Of a stretch of 54,033 nucleotides of DNA, positions 39,438-47,600 are shown piece after piece; position 1 is the stretch's first letter; the number at the start of each line of letters is the position of its first letter. The notes below the pieces were generated by a model. That model saw only the letters and a list, made by a program, of their open reading frames with translations, made no database searches and was not told the origin of the DNA. This DNA comes from Pseudomonadota bacterium (GTDB lineage: Bacteria; Pseudomonadota; Gammaproteobacteria; Xanthomonadales; Xanthomonadaceae). Where the stretch lies: assembly GCA_020161335.1 (NCBI GenBank), contig JAIUOJ010000009.1:1-54033 (forward strand). The letters are read 5' to 3'. Position numbers and translations under genes: made by a program.

Positions 39438-39992
39438 ATGGCTACCCGTGGTCCCCGTCTCGAATTCGCCGTCGGCGCCTTCCTCGTGCTGGCGCTGGGC
39501 TCGCTGCTGGTGCTGGCGATCGCCTCCACCAACGGCAAGTTCGGTTTCTCGCGCGACAGCTATGAACTCACCGCGCGCTTCACCAACCTCGGCCAGCTGC
39601 GCCCGAACGCGCCGGTCAAGGTCGGCGGCGTCACCATCGGCCGGGTGTCGAAGATCGACCTCGACCCGGTGAAGTTCGATTCCATCGTCACGCTCGAGAT
39701 CGACGATCGCTTCAACGAGATCCCGATCGACACCTCGGCCGGCATCCTCACCGGCGGCCTGCTCGGCGAAAGCTACGTCGGCCTGCAGGTGGGCGGCGAC
39801 GTGGAGGTGTTCAAGCCCGGCGAGGAGATCGCCTACACCACGCCGGCGGTGGACCTGATCCAGATGGTCGGCAAGTACATGTTCGGCGGTGGCGGCGACG
39901 CCCCGCCGGCTCCGCCGCAAGGCGACGGCGCGCATGCCGCGCCCGCCGCGCACCCCGCCACACCCGCTCCGGAAGAAGGAACGACCCCATGA
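39438..39992 (+). CDS. mlaD: Mla substrate-binding MCE protein MlaD
   Basis: A 184-residue MCE-domain protein. One N-terminal helix (FAVGAFLVLALGSLLVLAIA) anchors it in the inner membrane. The MCE domain follows (LTARFTNLGQLRPNAPVKVG, GVTIGRVSKIDLDP, GLLGESYVGLQVGG). The C-terminal tail after YMFGGGGDAPPAPP is Ala/Pro-rich. It forms the periplasmic hexameric ring that passes lipid to MlaC. Its TGA overlaps the mlaC ATG (ATGA). Confidence 0.94.
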   Translation: MATRGPRLEFAVGAFLVLALGSLLVLAIASTNGKFGFSRDSYELTARFTNLGQLRPNAPVKVGGVTIGRVSKIDLDPVKFDSIVTLEIDDRFNEIPIDTSAGILTGGLLGESYVGLQVGGDVEVFKPGEEIAYTTPAVDLIQMVGKYMFGGGGDAPPAPPQGDGAHAAPAAHPATPAPEEGTTP

Positions 39993-40657
39993 CCCGCATC
40001 CTCCCCCGCAAGGCCCTCGTCCTCGCCCTGTCCGCCACCCTGCTTGCGGCGGCGCCCGCGCTGTCGTTCGCCCAGGCGCAGCCGGCCGCGGCCGCGGCCA
40101 CCCAGGGCTCGCCCAGCCAGCTGGTGCTGGACAACACCCAGCGCGTGCTGAAGACGATCGAGGCACGGCGCGCCGAATTCACCCGCGACCGCGCCGCGCT
40201 GCAGCGCTTCGTGACCACCGAGTTCAACACCATGTTCGACCGCGACTACGCGGCGCGGCAGGTGCTGGGCCGCCATGGCCGCGGCGCCTCCGACGCCGAC
40301 GTCAAGGTGTTCGGCGACGCGCTTGCCGACAACCTGATGCGCCGCTACGGATCGTCGCTGCTCGACTTCAACACCCAGCTGCGCGTGCGCATCAAGTCGG
40401 AGACGCCGCTGCCGCGCGGCCTCGGCGTGAAGGTGTCGAGCGAGATGCTGCGCAGCGGCGGCGAGCCGATCCCGGTCGACTACCTGATGCGCCAGGCCGG
40501 CGGCGGCTGGAAGGTGTTCGACGTGATGGTGGAAGGCGTGTCGTTCGTGCAGACCTTCCGCCAGCAGTTCGATGCCGAGCTGCAGCGCAAGTCGATCGCA
40601 CAGGTCGCCGCCGAACTGCGCAACGGCCAGCTCTCGGCCAACGCCGGCGGCAACTGA
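39989..40657 (+). CDS. mlaC: Mla periplasmic lipid carrier MlaC
   Basis: A 222-residue soluble periplasmic protein that shuttles phospholipid between MlaA and MlaFEDB. A Sec signal peptide ends about AQAQPA. The MlaC/Ttg2D domain shows VTTEFNTMFDRDYAARQVLGRHGR, KSETPLPRGLGVKVSSEML-type strands, PVDYLMRQAGGGWKVFDVMVEGVSFV and FRQQFDAEL. Translationally coupled to mlaD by a 4-bp overlap. Confidence 0.93.
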   Translation: MTRILPRKALVLALSATLLAAAPALSFAQAQPAAAAATQGSPSQLVLDNTQRVLKTIEARRAEFTRDRAALQRFVTTEFNTMFDRDYAARQVLGRHGRGASDADVKVFGDALADNLMRRYGSSLLDFNTQLRVRIKSETPLPRGLGVKVSSEMLRSGGEPIPVDYLMRQAGGGWKVFDVMVEGVSFVQTFRQQFDAELQRKSIAQVAAELRNGQLSANAGGN

Positions 40658-40659
40658 GC

Positions 40660-40953
40660 ATGGCCACGCCCGCGCCCGCGTCGGTGCAGCGTCGCGACGA
40701 CGCGCTGGCCTTCACCGGCGTGCTGTCGCGCGACGCCGTCCCGGGGCTGTGGCCGCAGGCGCTGCGCGCCCTGGACGGTGCGCGTCGGCTGGACCTGTCG
40801 CAGGTCGCGGCGGTCGACAGCGCCGGCCTGGCGCTGCTGGTCGAACTGGCGGCCCGCGCCGGCGGCCTCGCCGTCCACGGCGATCCGCCCGGGCTCGACG
40901 GCCTGCGCAAGGCCTATCGCCTGTCCCCCTCCCTCACCTTCGCGCAGGCCTGA
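40660..40953 (+). CDS. mlaB: STAS-domain protein MlaB
   Basis: A 97-residue STAS protein, cytoplasmic subunit that stabilises MlaF. LDLSQVAAVDSAGLALLVELAARAG contains the STAS D-S-A/S-G-L turn. It starts 2 bp after the mlaC stop and ends 32 bp before mlaA. Small size and position between mlaC and mlaA settle the assignment despite low sequence conservation of the family. Confidence 0.9.
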   Translation: MATPAPASVQRRDDALAFTGVLSRDAVPGLWPQALRALDGARRLDLSQVAAVDSAGLALLVELAARAGGLAVHGDPPGLDGLRKAYRLSPSLTFAQA

Positions 40954-40985
40954 GGCCGCGCGGCATTTCCGACGGATCGCGACCC

Positions 40986-42044
40986 ATGATGCCCCGCCTC
41001 TTGTTTGGCCTGCTGCTGACGACCCTGCTGGCCGCGTGTGCCGGACAGGGCGGCACGCGCAGCGATCCGCCGGAGCCGGCCGGCGTGCCGGTGGCCGGCC
41101 AGGACGCGCCGGCGATGCCCGCGCCACCGGCGGCCGCCGATGCCGATGCGCCTGCGCCGGCCGACGCCGCGGCGCCCCTCGCCGACACCATCGCCCCGGC
41201 ACCGGATGCGCCCGTCGCCGACGCGACCAGCAACGCCACCGCGCCCACCCAGGCCGAACTCGATTTCGCCGCGATCTACGGCCAGGCGCCCTACGATCCG
41301 ATCGCCGATCCGACCTTGCCCGCGCCGGCGCAGATGCCGGCCAGCTACGATCCCTGGGAAGGCTGGAACCGGCGCGTGCACGCGTTCAACAACGCCGTCG
41401 ACCGCACCGTCGCCACGCCGCTGGCGCGCGCGTACGTGAAGGTCGTGCCGCGGCCCGTGCGGCTGGGCGTAAGCAACTTCTTCAACAACCTCGGCCAGCC
41501 GGTGAGCGCGCTCAACGCGCTGCTGCAGGGCCGCCCGAAACAGGCCGGGCAGTCGCTGGGGCGCTTCCTGCTCAACAGCACGCTCGGCATCGGCGGCCTG
41601 TTCGATCCGGCCAGCGACGCCGAGCTGCCCAACCGCAGCGAGGACTTCGGCCAGACGCTTGGCGTGTGGGGCTGGAAGAACTCGCGCTACGTCGAGCTGC
41701 CGCTGTTCGGCCCGCGCACGCTGCGCGACACCTTCGGCCTGGTCGGCGACGCGCCGCTGTCGCCGCTGCGCCAGGTGGAACACGACGGCACCCGCGTGTT
41801 CCTGCAGGGCCTGCAGCTGGTCGACCTGCGCACGCAGCTGTTCGCACTGGATTCGATCCGGGAAGGCGCCGCCGACGAGTACGCGCTGGTGCGCGATGCC
41901 TGGCTGCAACGCCGCAACTACCAGATCCAGTCCGACCGCCGGCAGAAGACCGACGACCTGCCGGACTACCTGCTCGACGACGAGACCAACCCCACCGTGC
42001 CGGTCGACGTGATGCCGATCGTGCCGCTGTCGCCAATCCCCTGA
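40986..42044 (+). CDS. mlaA: outer-membrane lipoprotein MlaA (VacJ)
   Basis: Removes phospholipid from the outer leaflet of the outer membrane. The 352-residue protein has a lipobox LLAAC (Cys about 18), a long Ala/Pro-rich spacer of about 90 residues, then the MlaA domain: YDPWEGWNRRVHAFNNAVDR, NFFNNLGQPVSALNALLQG, RFLLNSTLGIGGLFDPAS and EDFGQTLGVWGW. In enteric bacteria mlaA is elsewhere, while in this family it closes the mla cluster. The Ala/Pro spacer is longer than in E. coli MlaA. Confidence 0.94.
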   Translation: MMPRLLFGLLLTTLLAACAGQGGTRSDPPEPAGVPVAGQDAPAMPAPPAAADADAPAPADAAAPLADTIAPAPDAPVADATSNATAPTQAELDFAAIYGQAPYDPIADPTLPAPAQMPASYDPWEGWNRRVHAFNNAVDRTVATPLARAYVKVVPRPVRLGVSNFFNNLGQPVSALNALLQGRPKQAGQSLGRFLLNSTLGIGGLFDPASDAELPNRSEDFGQTLGVWGWKNSRYVELPLFGPRTLRDTFGLVGDAPLSPLRQVEHDGTRVFLQGLQLVDLRTQLFALDSIREGAADEYALVRDAWLQRRNYQIQSDRRQKTDDLPDYLLDDETNPTVPVDVMPIVPLSPIP

Positions 42045-42072
42045 TCTCCCGCGAAGCGAGGCGCCTGCACGC

Positions 42073-43407
42073 TCAGGCGTCGTCGTTGTCGTCACCGGGC
42101 AACGCCGGCGGACTGCTGCCCGGCAGCGATTCCACCTCGCGCAGGCTGCGCTCGATGGCGCGCGTGCGAACGCCGGTCTGGTCGATCTGCTTGCTGGCCT
42201 GGTCGAGCTTGTTCTTGACCGAATCCATCACGTCGCCGAACTTGCCGAACTCGCGCTTGGCATTGGCCAGGATGTTCCAGACTTCGGCCGAGCGCTTCTC
42301 GATGGCCACCGTGCGGAAGCCCACCTGCAAACTGGTCAGCAGCGCCAGCAACGTGGTCGGGCCCGCGATGGTGATGCGCTGGTCGCGCTGGATGGCCTCG
42401 AACAGGCCCGGCCGGCGCAGCACTTCCGCGTACAGCCCCTCGGTCGGCAGGAACATGATCGCGAACTCGGTGGTGTGTGGCACCGCGATGTACTTGCGGA
42501 TTTCCTTCGCCTGCAGGCGGACCGCGCGCTCCAGCGCGTCACCGGCCTGTTTCACCGCATCGGCATCGACGCGATCCTGCGCATCGAGCAGACGCTCGTA
42601 GTCCTCCCGCGGGAACTTGGCATCGATCGGCAGCCAGACCACGCCGTCGCCCGCCGCACCCGGGAAACGCACGGCGAACTCCACGCGTTCACCGCTGCCG
42701 GGCACCGTGGCGACGTTGGCCGCGTACTGCTCCGGTGCGAAGACCTGCTCCAGCAAGCCGGCCAGTTGCACCTCGCCGAACACGCCACGGGTCTTGACGT
42801 TGGTCAGGATGCGCTGCAGGCCGCCGACATCCGCTGCCAGCTTGTTCATGTCGCCCAGGCCCTGGTGCACCTGCGCCAGCATCCTGGTCACGTTGCCGAA
42901 ACTTTCCGTGAGCCGGGTCTCCAGCGTCGCGTGCAGCTTCTCGTCGACGGTCGCGCGCATCTGTTCCAGCTTCTGCGCGTTGTCCGCCTGCAGACGCTGC
43001 AGCTGCTGGTCGAGCGTGGCGCGCATCTCGCCGATGCGCAGTTCGTTGCGCTGGGTGAGGTCGGTGAGCCGCTGCCCGAGCGCGGCCTCGAACCGCTGCT
43101 GCAGTTCCGCGGTTTCCACCCGGCCCTTGCGCGCGTCATCGGTCAGCGCGTCGCGCAGCACGTCCAGGCGCTGGTCGGTGCGCGTGGCCAGGTCCTCCAG
43201 CCGCCGTCCGAAGCCGTCGATGCGCTGTTCCTGCGCCGCCGACAGGCTGTCGAGCTGCTGCCGCAGCTCACCGCGCCCCTCGCGCTGTTCCTCGCGCAGC
43301 GCACGCTCCAGGCGCGTCTCCGGGCGGCGCAATACCAGGACGAGGAGCAGCACGAGCACGGCCAGCAACAGGCCGATCGTCAACAGCAGGAGGGTCTGGG
43401 CATCCAT
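42073..43407 (-). CDS. rmuC: DNA recombination protein RmuC
   Basis: A 444-residue protein. An N-terminal membrane anchor (LLLLTIGLLLAVLVLLLVLVL) is followed by a long coiled coil (to about 190, rich in Gln, Glu, Arg and Leu) and the RmuC domain: NVKTRGVFGEVQLAGLLEQV, VWLPIDAKFPREDYERLL, PHTTEFAIMFLPTEGLYAEV and AGPTTLLALLTSLQVGFRT. RmuC limits recombination at inverted repeats and has a nuclease-like fold. It is convergent with mlaA. Confidence 0.93.
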   Translation of the reverse strand: MDAQTLLLLTIGLLLAVLVLLLVLVLRRPETRLERALREEQREGRGELRQQLDSLSAAQEQRIDGFGRRLEDLATRTDQRLDVLRDALTDDARKGRVETAELQQRFEAALGQRLTDLTQRNELRIGEMRATLDQQLQRLQADNAQKLEQMRATVDEKLHATLETRLTESFGNVTRMLAQVHQGLGDMNKLAADVGGLQRILTNVKTRGVFGEVQLAGLLEQVFAPEQYAANVATVPGSGERVEFAVRFPGAAGDGVVWLPIDAKFPREDYERLLDAQDRVDADAVKQAGDALERAVRLQAKEIRKYIAVPHTTEFAIMFLPTEGLYAEVLRRPGLFEAIQRDQRITIAGPTTLLALLTSLQVGFRTVAIEKRSAEVWNILANAKREFGKFGDVMDSVKNKLDQASKQIDQTGVRTRAIERSLREVESLPGSSPPALPGDDNDDA

Positions 43408-43496
43408 GGCGCCCAGTGTAGCCGGCTGCGTCTCAGGGCTTGCGCCGACGGCCGTCGCCGCCCCAAGACCCGGGCCGCGGATCGCGCGGCGCGCCG

Positions 43497-43910
43497 CTAG
43501 CGCAACGCCTTGCGGATCACCAGCTTCAGGCCGGACCACACCTCGCTGACCGCGCAGACCTTGATGTCGACGAAGCCCAGCGGCAGGCACAGCTCGCGGA
43601 TCACGTCCTCGCCGACGTCGGTGGGCACGCGCGAGGCCTTCTTCGGCCACGACACCCAGACCGCGGCATCGGCGCGGATCGCCGGGCGCAGCGTCGCAAG
43701 TTCGCGCGCCAGCACCGCGCGCCGGTCCACGAACACATGCACCACGTCGGTCGTCGCGGAGACCCGCTGCGCGATGACGACCCCCGATGGCAGCGGCGCC
43801 AGCCATTGCGCGTAGTCGCCCGGCGCGTGGCGGGCCACCAGCCGCGTGCCTTCGACGATGCCGAGCTTCCGCGCCAGCGGCGTGCCCGAGTAGCCGGTAG
43901 ACACGCTCAT
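43497..43910 (-). CDS. DUF3052 family protein
   Basis: A 137-residue protein: TGYSGTPLARKLGIVEGTRL at the start, then VHVFVDRRAVLARELATLRP, AAVWVSWPKKAS and DIKVCAVSEVWSGLKLVIRK. These are the conserved parts of DUF3052, small cytoplasmic proteins of unknown function. It lies between rmuC and the ACT-domain gene on the same strand, 24 bp after the latter. Confidence 0.9.
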   Translation of the reverse strand: MSVSTGYSGTPLARKLGIVEGTRLVARHAPGDYAQWLAPLPSGVVIAQRVSATTDVVHVFVDRRAVLARELATLRPAIRADAAVWVSWPKKASRVPTDVGEDVIRELCLPLGFVDIKVCAVSEVWSGLKLVIRKALR

Positions 43911-43934
43911 GGCACGGCAGCCGCGCGGACCCGC

Positions 43935-44336
43935 TCAGGGTGGGGCATTCGACAGGGCATGCAGCGCCTCCAACGCCCGTTGCGCATGATCGATCGGCAC
44001 GAACACGTGGTCATGATGCACCCCCGCCACCACGTTGCCACTGATTCCCGCCTGCGCCAGCGCGCGCGCGAACACCGCGGTGAAACCGACGGCCGCCAGG
44101 CTCGAATGCACCATCAGCGTGATCCATGCCACCGAGGCCGCGATCGGCAGGCCCTGCGTCAGCGCCACCTGCTCGGGCACCACGACCGACAGCCCCTCGG
44201 GTTCACGGATCGACGCCACCACCTGCGCGGGCGCGAGCGCATGGCCGTCCGGCAGGGACACGAAGGCGTAGCGGCCCGGATGGAGCACCGGCTGCACCCG
44301 CCGGAGCAAAGCGTCAAGGGTGTCGATGGGCGGCAT
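43935..44336 (-). CDS. ACT-domain protein (DUF2241-like)
   Basis: A 133-residue protein made of two ACT-like halves: YAFVSLPDGHALAPAQVVASIREPEGLSVVVPEQVA and ITLMVHSSLAAVGFTAVFARALAQAGISGNVVAG followed by VFVPIDHAQRALEALHAL. Such stand-alone ACT proteins probably bind amino acids, target unknown. Start at MPPIDTLDALL follows from family length; the frame is open further upstream. It is the last backbone gene before the integron array. Confidence 0.85.
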   Translation of the reverse strand: MPPIDTLDALLRRVQPVLHPGRYAFVSLPDGHALAPAQVVASIREPEGLSVVVPEQVALTQGLPIAASVAWITLMVHSSLAAVGFTAVFARALAQAGISGNVVAGVHHDHVFVPIDHAQRALEALHALSNAPP

Positions 44337-44589
44337 GGGGTCTGAGATGTCGGGAAGAGGTTGATCGGACGCCCGAAGCACGCAGCGCCACAGCGCGATC
44401 GGCGCGTCAACGCCTGCGCCAGGCCGCGAACCCATGGCACGCGATGCCGGGATGGTCGCATGGACAAGGCGCCCGAAGCCGTACGCCAGGCCGCCGAGCA
44501 CGACCCGCGTGCCAAGCGACTGCGGCCTGCGGGAAAGCCTCGGCGGCGGCCTTGCATGCTCCGATGGTGGTCATGGTGTTCACTTCCGT
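44337..44589. other. boundary region between backbone and integron array
   Basis: The frame of the ACT-domain gene stays open on its upstream side to about 44501, but I see no recognisable gene in this stretch. It is GC-rich like the backbone and ends at the degenerate terminal attC. Confidence 0.5.
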
Positions 44590-44648
44590 GGTCTGGCCCG
44601 TGATCAAGCACGACGTGCGGCGAAGTCGGCTTGAGTGACCTGTCACGT
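44590..44648 (-). repeat. degenerate terminal attC
   Basis: Aligns over 59 bp with the other attC sites: GATCAAGC for GAATTAAGC, GTCGGCTTGAGTGA for GTCGGCTTGAATGA. Both core boxes are lost (GTCTGGC at the left, GTCACGT at the right for GTTAGGC), so recombination here is unlikely. Confidence 0.7.
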
Positions 44649-45116
44649 GCCGCCCCTGGAGAGCTGCACCCACCCATACGACCCAAAGTCATGAACGGAG
44701 AGCGTTGTCGGTACGGGATATGTCCAGCCACCAGCTTTCCACCATGACGCTGCGAGCCAGCGAGAGAGTAGCGAAACAGTCAGTCGGAGGCCAGGAAATT
44801 CGCCGGGCTCTACACAGTACTGCTCGTCGATGTCTGCAAAATCCTTGAGCCCAAGATCAAGCTCAAGGGATCTCCCCGGGAAGAGACTTTGATCCTTGTG
44901 ATCGATCTTGTTGTTCCTGCCGCGCCAGTAGGCCCATACGCCCGGTGCTCCACCATGCTCATCTGTGAATATCTCGAGGCCTGCTTCATCCACACCATGA
45001 CCAACTGGCAAGGCCATCAGGCTGCGAAGTTTGTGGATAGCTTGACCTGAAAGACGATCAAGCTTGCGTTGATACATCGAGATGAACTGCTCTTGGTTCA
45101 ATCCATACGGAACCAT
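44643..45116 (-). CDS. cassette gene, unknown function
   Basis: A protein of about 157 residues that I do not recognise. It is soluble and has several aromatic-rich segments (GLEIFTDEHGGAPGVWAYWRG, split by turns; SRWLAASWWKAGGWTYP). No signal peptide or membrane helix. The frame also allows a GTG three codons upstream (45125), inside the neighbouring attC. The TGA falls in the right box of the terminal attC, as in other cassettes here. It is the most distal cassette. Confidence 0.75.
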   Translation of the reverse strand: MVPYGLNQEQFISMYQRKLDRLSGQAIHKLRSLMALPVGHGVDEAGLEIFTDEHGGAPGVWAYWRGRNNKIDHKDQSLFPGRSLELDLGLKDFADIDEQYCVEPGEFPGLRLTVSLLSRWLAASWWKAGGWTYPVPTTLSVHDFGSYGWVQLSRGGT

Positions 45117-45123
45117 CCGCGGC

Positions 45124-45183
45124 ACCTAACCCCTGAACTGATCCGCGCCGCGAAGCAGCGTCGGGTTGAATGAACTGTCAGGC
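45124..45183 (-). repeat. attC, 60-bp class, partly eroded
   Basis: ACCTAAC at the left and GTCAGGC at the right (one change from GTTAGGC). The inner arm reads TGATCCG where TTAAGCC is usual. It belongs to the DUF1398 cassette. Confidence 0.85.
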
Positions 45184-45585
45184 ATCACTCGGCCTGGCGC
45201 CAGGAAACCACTCGACATGCTGGTCTCCAGCGCGGCCGGAATAGATGACGCGCTTGCCGAGAAGAAAGGCGAAGTATCCTTGAACGCCGGCTGCCATTGC
45301 CCGGTCACAAAACTGGCGGAATTTCTGCCCGTTCTGTTGGCTGTCGACGATGGCCGCTTTCAGCGCGGTTGCGTCCCAGTCATTTGAAATGGAGGGCAAC
45401 CCTTCAAAGAGAAGGGGCGCCGAAATGGTCGAACCCGCCGCACTGTAGAAGGTGAAAGATCTAGAGGCATAGTCGACGTGGTAGTACTCAACCCCCTGTG
45501 CAATCAGTTCGCCGACGATCTGTGGGAACGGAAGTGAGCCGTCCAACGTTTGCTTTGCCAAAGTACTCACTGCATCTGCGTTCAT
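45178..45585 (-). CDS. DUF1398 family protein (cassette gene)
   Basis: A 135-residue cytoplasmic protein: PFPQIVGELIAQGVEYYHVDYASRSFTFYS is split by the family turn, then ALKAAIVDSQQNGQKFRQFCDRAMAAGVQGYFAFLLGKRVIYSG. This matches DUF1398 (YbcV-like) proteins, which occur in phages, plasmids and integrons without known function. Start at MNADAVSTLA was chosen: the upstream frame reads through attC. The stop lies within its own attC. Confidence 0.82.
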   Translation of the reverse strand: MNADAVSTLAKQTLDGSLPFPQIVGELIAQGVEYYHVDYASRSFTFYSAAGSTISAPLLFEGLPSISNDWDATALKAAIVDSQQNGQKFRQFCDRAMAAGVQGYFAFLLGKRVIYSGRAGDQHVEWFPGARPSDA

Positions 45586-45615
45586 GTGTGTCCTGGCGAG
45601 GAATTTGGTTGTGAT

Positions 45616-45683
45616 GCCTAATGCCTGAACCAAGCCGACTTGGCCGCGCAGCGGACAAGTTTGGCTTGAATGAATTGTTATGG
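45616..45683 (-). repeat. attC, 68-bp class
   Basis: GCCTAAT ... GTTATGG, with the inner stem GCCGACTTGGCC/GGACAAGTTTGGC and loop GCGCAGC. It belongs to the cassette with the reversed gene. Confidence 0.88.
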
Positions 45684-45708
45684 CGCCATCCCCAGACAAG
45701 GAAAAAAC

Positions 45709-45978
45709 ATGGACGCAGCAACATGTGAGCGCATATCAGATTGGTTCGACCGCGGGGTAGAGATCGGGGCTACGCATATGCTTGTTGTGTGCGACACGTT
45801 CAATTATGAAGACTATCCGATATACGCGCATGGAGATGAGAATGCACGGAAAGAGCATGATGCGCACGACAACAGAAGCATGCAGCGTGTAATGGAGGTC
45901 TATGACCTAAGAATGTCCAAGTCTGATCAGATGAATGCAAGACGCGCATTCAATCTCCAATCGCGCCCTAGCGCCTGA
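45709..45978 (+). CDS. cassette gene in reversed orientation, unknown function
   Basis: An 89-residue acidic, soluble protein not recognised by me (RISDWFDRGVEIGATHMLVV, DTFNYEDYPIYAHGDE, RSMQRVMEVYDLRMSKSDQ). AAGGA lies 6 bp before the ATG. It is the only gene on the plus strand in the array, so the integron promoter cannot express it and it must have its own. Its TGA lies within the next attC. Confidence 0.78.
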   Translation: MDAATCERISDWFDRGVEIGATHMLVVCDTFNYEDYPIYAHGDENARKEHDAHDNRSMQRVMEVYDLRMSKSDQMNARRAFNLQSRPSA

Positions 45979-46074
45979 GTTGAGCCGGGCCGTTTTGCGG
46001 CCACGGCGGTGGTTCAATCATGCAAAACGGCACCGCGTCCGCGAAACGGGCTCGGCTTGAACGAGTTGTTGGGC
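45966..46074 (-). repeat. attC, long class (109 bp)
   Basis: CCCTAGC ... GTTGGGC, with extended inner region containing CCGTTTTGCGG and AAAACGGC. The left box differs from the consensus by G for A. It belongs to the tail-collar cassette. Confidence 0.82.
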
Positions 46075-46317
46075 CTAGGTCGCCGAAGGGAAGATGCCCT
46101 CTAGAGCGATGCAATAGTGGGTGCCTGTCAGCGGCTCCTTGCCACGCAGATCCGGTAACGCGAAGGTTTGTCGACCATCGCCACCGAAGTTTGTGCCGAG
46201 CAAACCAAACAGCGCGATGTGTCGAGGGATAGGCAAGATTTGCCCTGCGCAAGGCGCCCAACCGGATGGGGCAAAACTGTATGGGAAGAGCGCGATCTGT
46301 CCAATATATGACTCCAC
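46075..46317 (-). CDS. phage tail collar domain protein (cassette gene)
   Basis: An 80-residue protein: YIGQIALFPYSFAPSGWAPCAGQ, then LGTNFGGDGRQTFALPDLRGKEPLTG. This is the tail-collar/MdpB-type domain found at the start of short tail-fibre-like proteins. The protein stops where such proteins often continue, so it is either a minimal form or a truncation. The start is GTG with GGAGAG 6 bp upstream. Tail-collar genes are recurrent integron cargo. Function unknown. Confidence 0.85.
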   Translation of the reverse strand: MESYIGQIALFPYSFAPSGWAPCAGQILPIPRHIALFGLLGTNFGGDGRQTFALPDLRGKEPLTGTHYCIALEGIFPSAT

Positions 46318-46360
46318 AAGCGTCTCTCCAGAAACTGCAGTAGCGAAGTTGTAATGCCAG

Positions 46361-46420
46361 GCCTAACGCCTGAACTAGGCCGCGCCACGAAGCGGCGTCG
46401 GCTTGAATGAGCTGTTAGGC
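46361..46420 (-). repeat. attC, 60-bp class
   Basis: GCCTAAC ... GTTAGGC with loop region GCGCCACGAAGCGGCGT. It belongs to the membrane-protein cassette, whose TAA is inside the right box. Confidence 0.93.
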
Positions 46421-46822
46421 GGGGCCCGCATTGACTGCCGCCGCCAGTATGAAAGCACCAATCAGCAGGGAAACCAAGCCGATTGGCTTGAGATGGCGGA
46501 GTGCTCGTGGCACTGCATGCTCTGCGAAGCGCTGATGCCACCGCCACGGAACTGGCAGCAAGCAAGCAGTGGAGATAACCAGAACCCATCCGAAGATTGA
46601 AAAGCCGACAGAGAGCCAAAGGTGATGGGCCGAAAGTACAAACGCAGCGCCAGCAATCATCCGCAGAGCAAGCTCCAGAAGATGAGCCGCTAACGAGCTA
46701 GCGAAGCCCAACAGAAACCGGCTGGCACGAGAGGGGGCGAAGAAGGCTACGCCCCCAAGCACGAGAAGGTACAGACCGGTAGCGGCAACTGCACAAAGAG
46801 CAACCACTTCCAACAGCGACAT
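46415..46822 (-). CDS. small integral membrane protein (cassette gene)
   Basis: A 135-residue protein with about four membrane helices: EVVALCAVAATGLYLLVLGG, LAAHLLELALRMIAGAAFVL, WLSVGFSIFGWVLVISTACL and PIGLVSLLIGAFILAAAV. No family recognised with certainty. ATG at MSLLEV begins 13 bp from the neighbouring attC. Its stop lies in its own attC. Confidence 0.82.
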   Translation of the reverse strand: MSLLEVVALCAVAATGLYLLVLGGVAFFAPSRASRFLLGFASSLAAHLLELALRMIAGAAFVLSAHHLWLSVGFSIFGWVLVISTACLLPVPWRWHQRFAEHAVPRALRHLKPIGLVSLLIGAFILAAAVNAGPA

Positions 46823-46834
46823 TGTGTTTGCGCC

Positions 46835-46942
46835 GCCTAACGCCTGAGTTAAGCCGGGTGGATTTGCGGCCTTGGGCAAGTGAAAGTTACCAGAGCTTGC
46901 ACGAGGCCGCGAAGCGGGCTCGGCTTGAACGAATTGTTAGCC
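46835..46942 (-). repeat. attC, long class (108 bp)
   Basis: GCCTAAC ... GTTAGCC with an extended central stem region. It belongs to the DUF6348-like cassette. Confidence 0.9.
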
Positions 46943-47599
46943 CTTGGGCGGCATGGCCAAGAGAAAGTGACGAATCGACTGGTACTCATTGCTAGGTTGC
47001 CAATCTTGACGAGTCACCATTTCAACTCCTTGAGCCCACAGCTCGTTGTCCAAAAGGACCTCGGTCGCTTGAAGACTGTCATGGTAGGCGGCTACAAAAA
47101 CGCGAATCCAGTGTGGTCCAGAGGGTTGTGTCTGCTCAAACTCATACTGGAGCGTTTCTAATGCCGCGGAATAGGTGGGCGTCAAGACTGACTGGCTAGA
47201 GTGTTGACTGAGTAGTGGTCCACTGAAGACAGTCCATGAACCAGACTGTCCGGACCAGTGCTCCAACTCTGCTTGGCATTCTGAGCATTTATGGTCTGTC
47301 AGCGCCTCAATAAGCACATGGAATGTGCCGAGAAGAAATTTCCCGAAGGCCTGGTTGATTGCTTCTGTTTGGGTTGATGCGAAGCCAGCAAAGCACTCCG
47401 AAACGAGGTCTCTGCCCAATAGTGGGCTCTCCGCGAGAATCTCGAGAGAGACCGCGTGTTGGCCTTGCACGCTATCCATTTCATGCACGAGCGGGGTTAG
47501 GCGCAGTCCGCTCGGTAAGGAGAATGAGCCGTCAGCGAAGGCGGCCCGGATGCCGTGAGCGTGAATTGCATCTTCAAGTAGCGAATGAATATGTTCCAA
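46937..47599 (-). CDS. DUF6348-like protein (cassette gene)
   Basis: A 220-residue soluble protein. The order AFADGSFSLPSGLRLTPLVHE, HAVSLEILAESPLLGRDLVSECFAGF (split), INQAFGKFLLGTFHVLIEALTD and WTVFSGPLL recalls the DUF6348 family as I remember it. The first codon is TTG directly beside the attC, with no clear ribosome binding site; another start is possible, the next Met being residue 41. The stop lies in its own attC. Confidence 0.7.
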   Translation of the reverse strand: MEHIHSLLEDAIHAHGIRAAFADGSFSLPSGLRLTPLVHEMDSVQGQHAVSLEILAESPLLGRDLVSECFAGFASTQTEAINQAFGKFLLGTFHVLIEALTDHKCSECQAELEHWSGQSGSWTVFSGPLLSQHSSQSVLTPTYSAALETLQYEFEQTQPSGPHWIRVFVAAYHDSLQATEVLLDNELWAQGVEMVTRQDWQPSNEYQSIRHFLLAMPPKG

Positions 47600-47600
47600 G

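Noticed and set aside
44361-44673. Several 66-90 codon frames on both strands at the array boundary
   Set aside because: None has a ribosome binding site or known motif; they overlap one another and part of the terminal attC.
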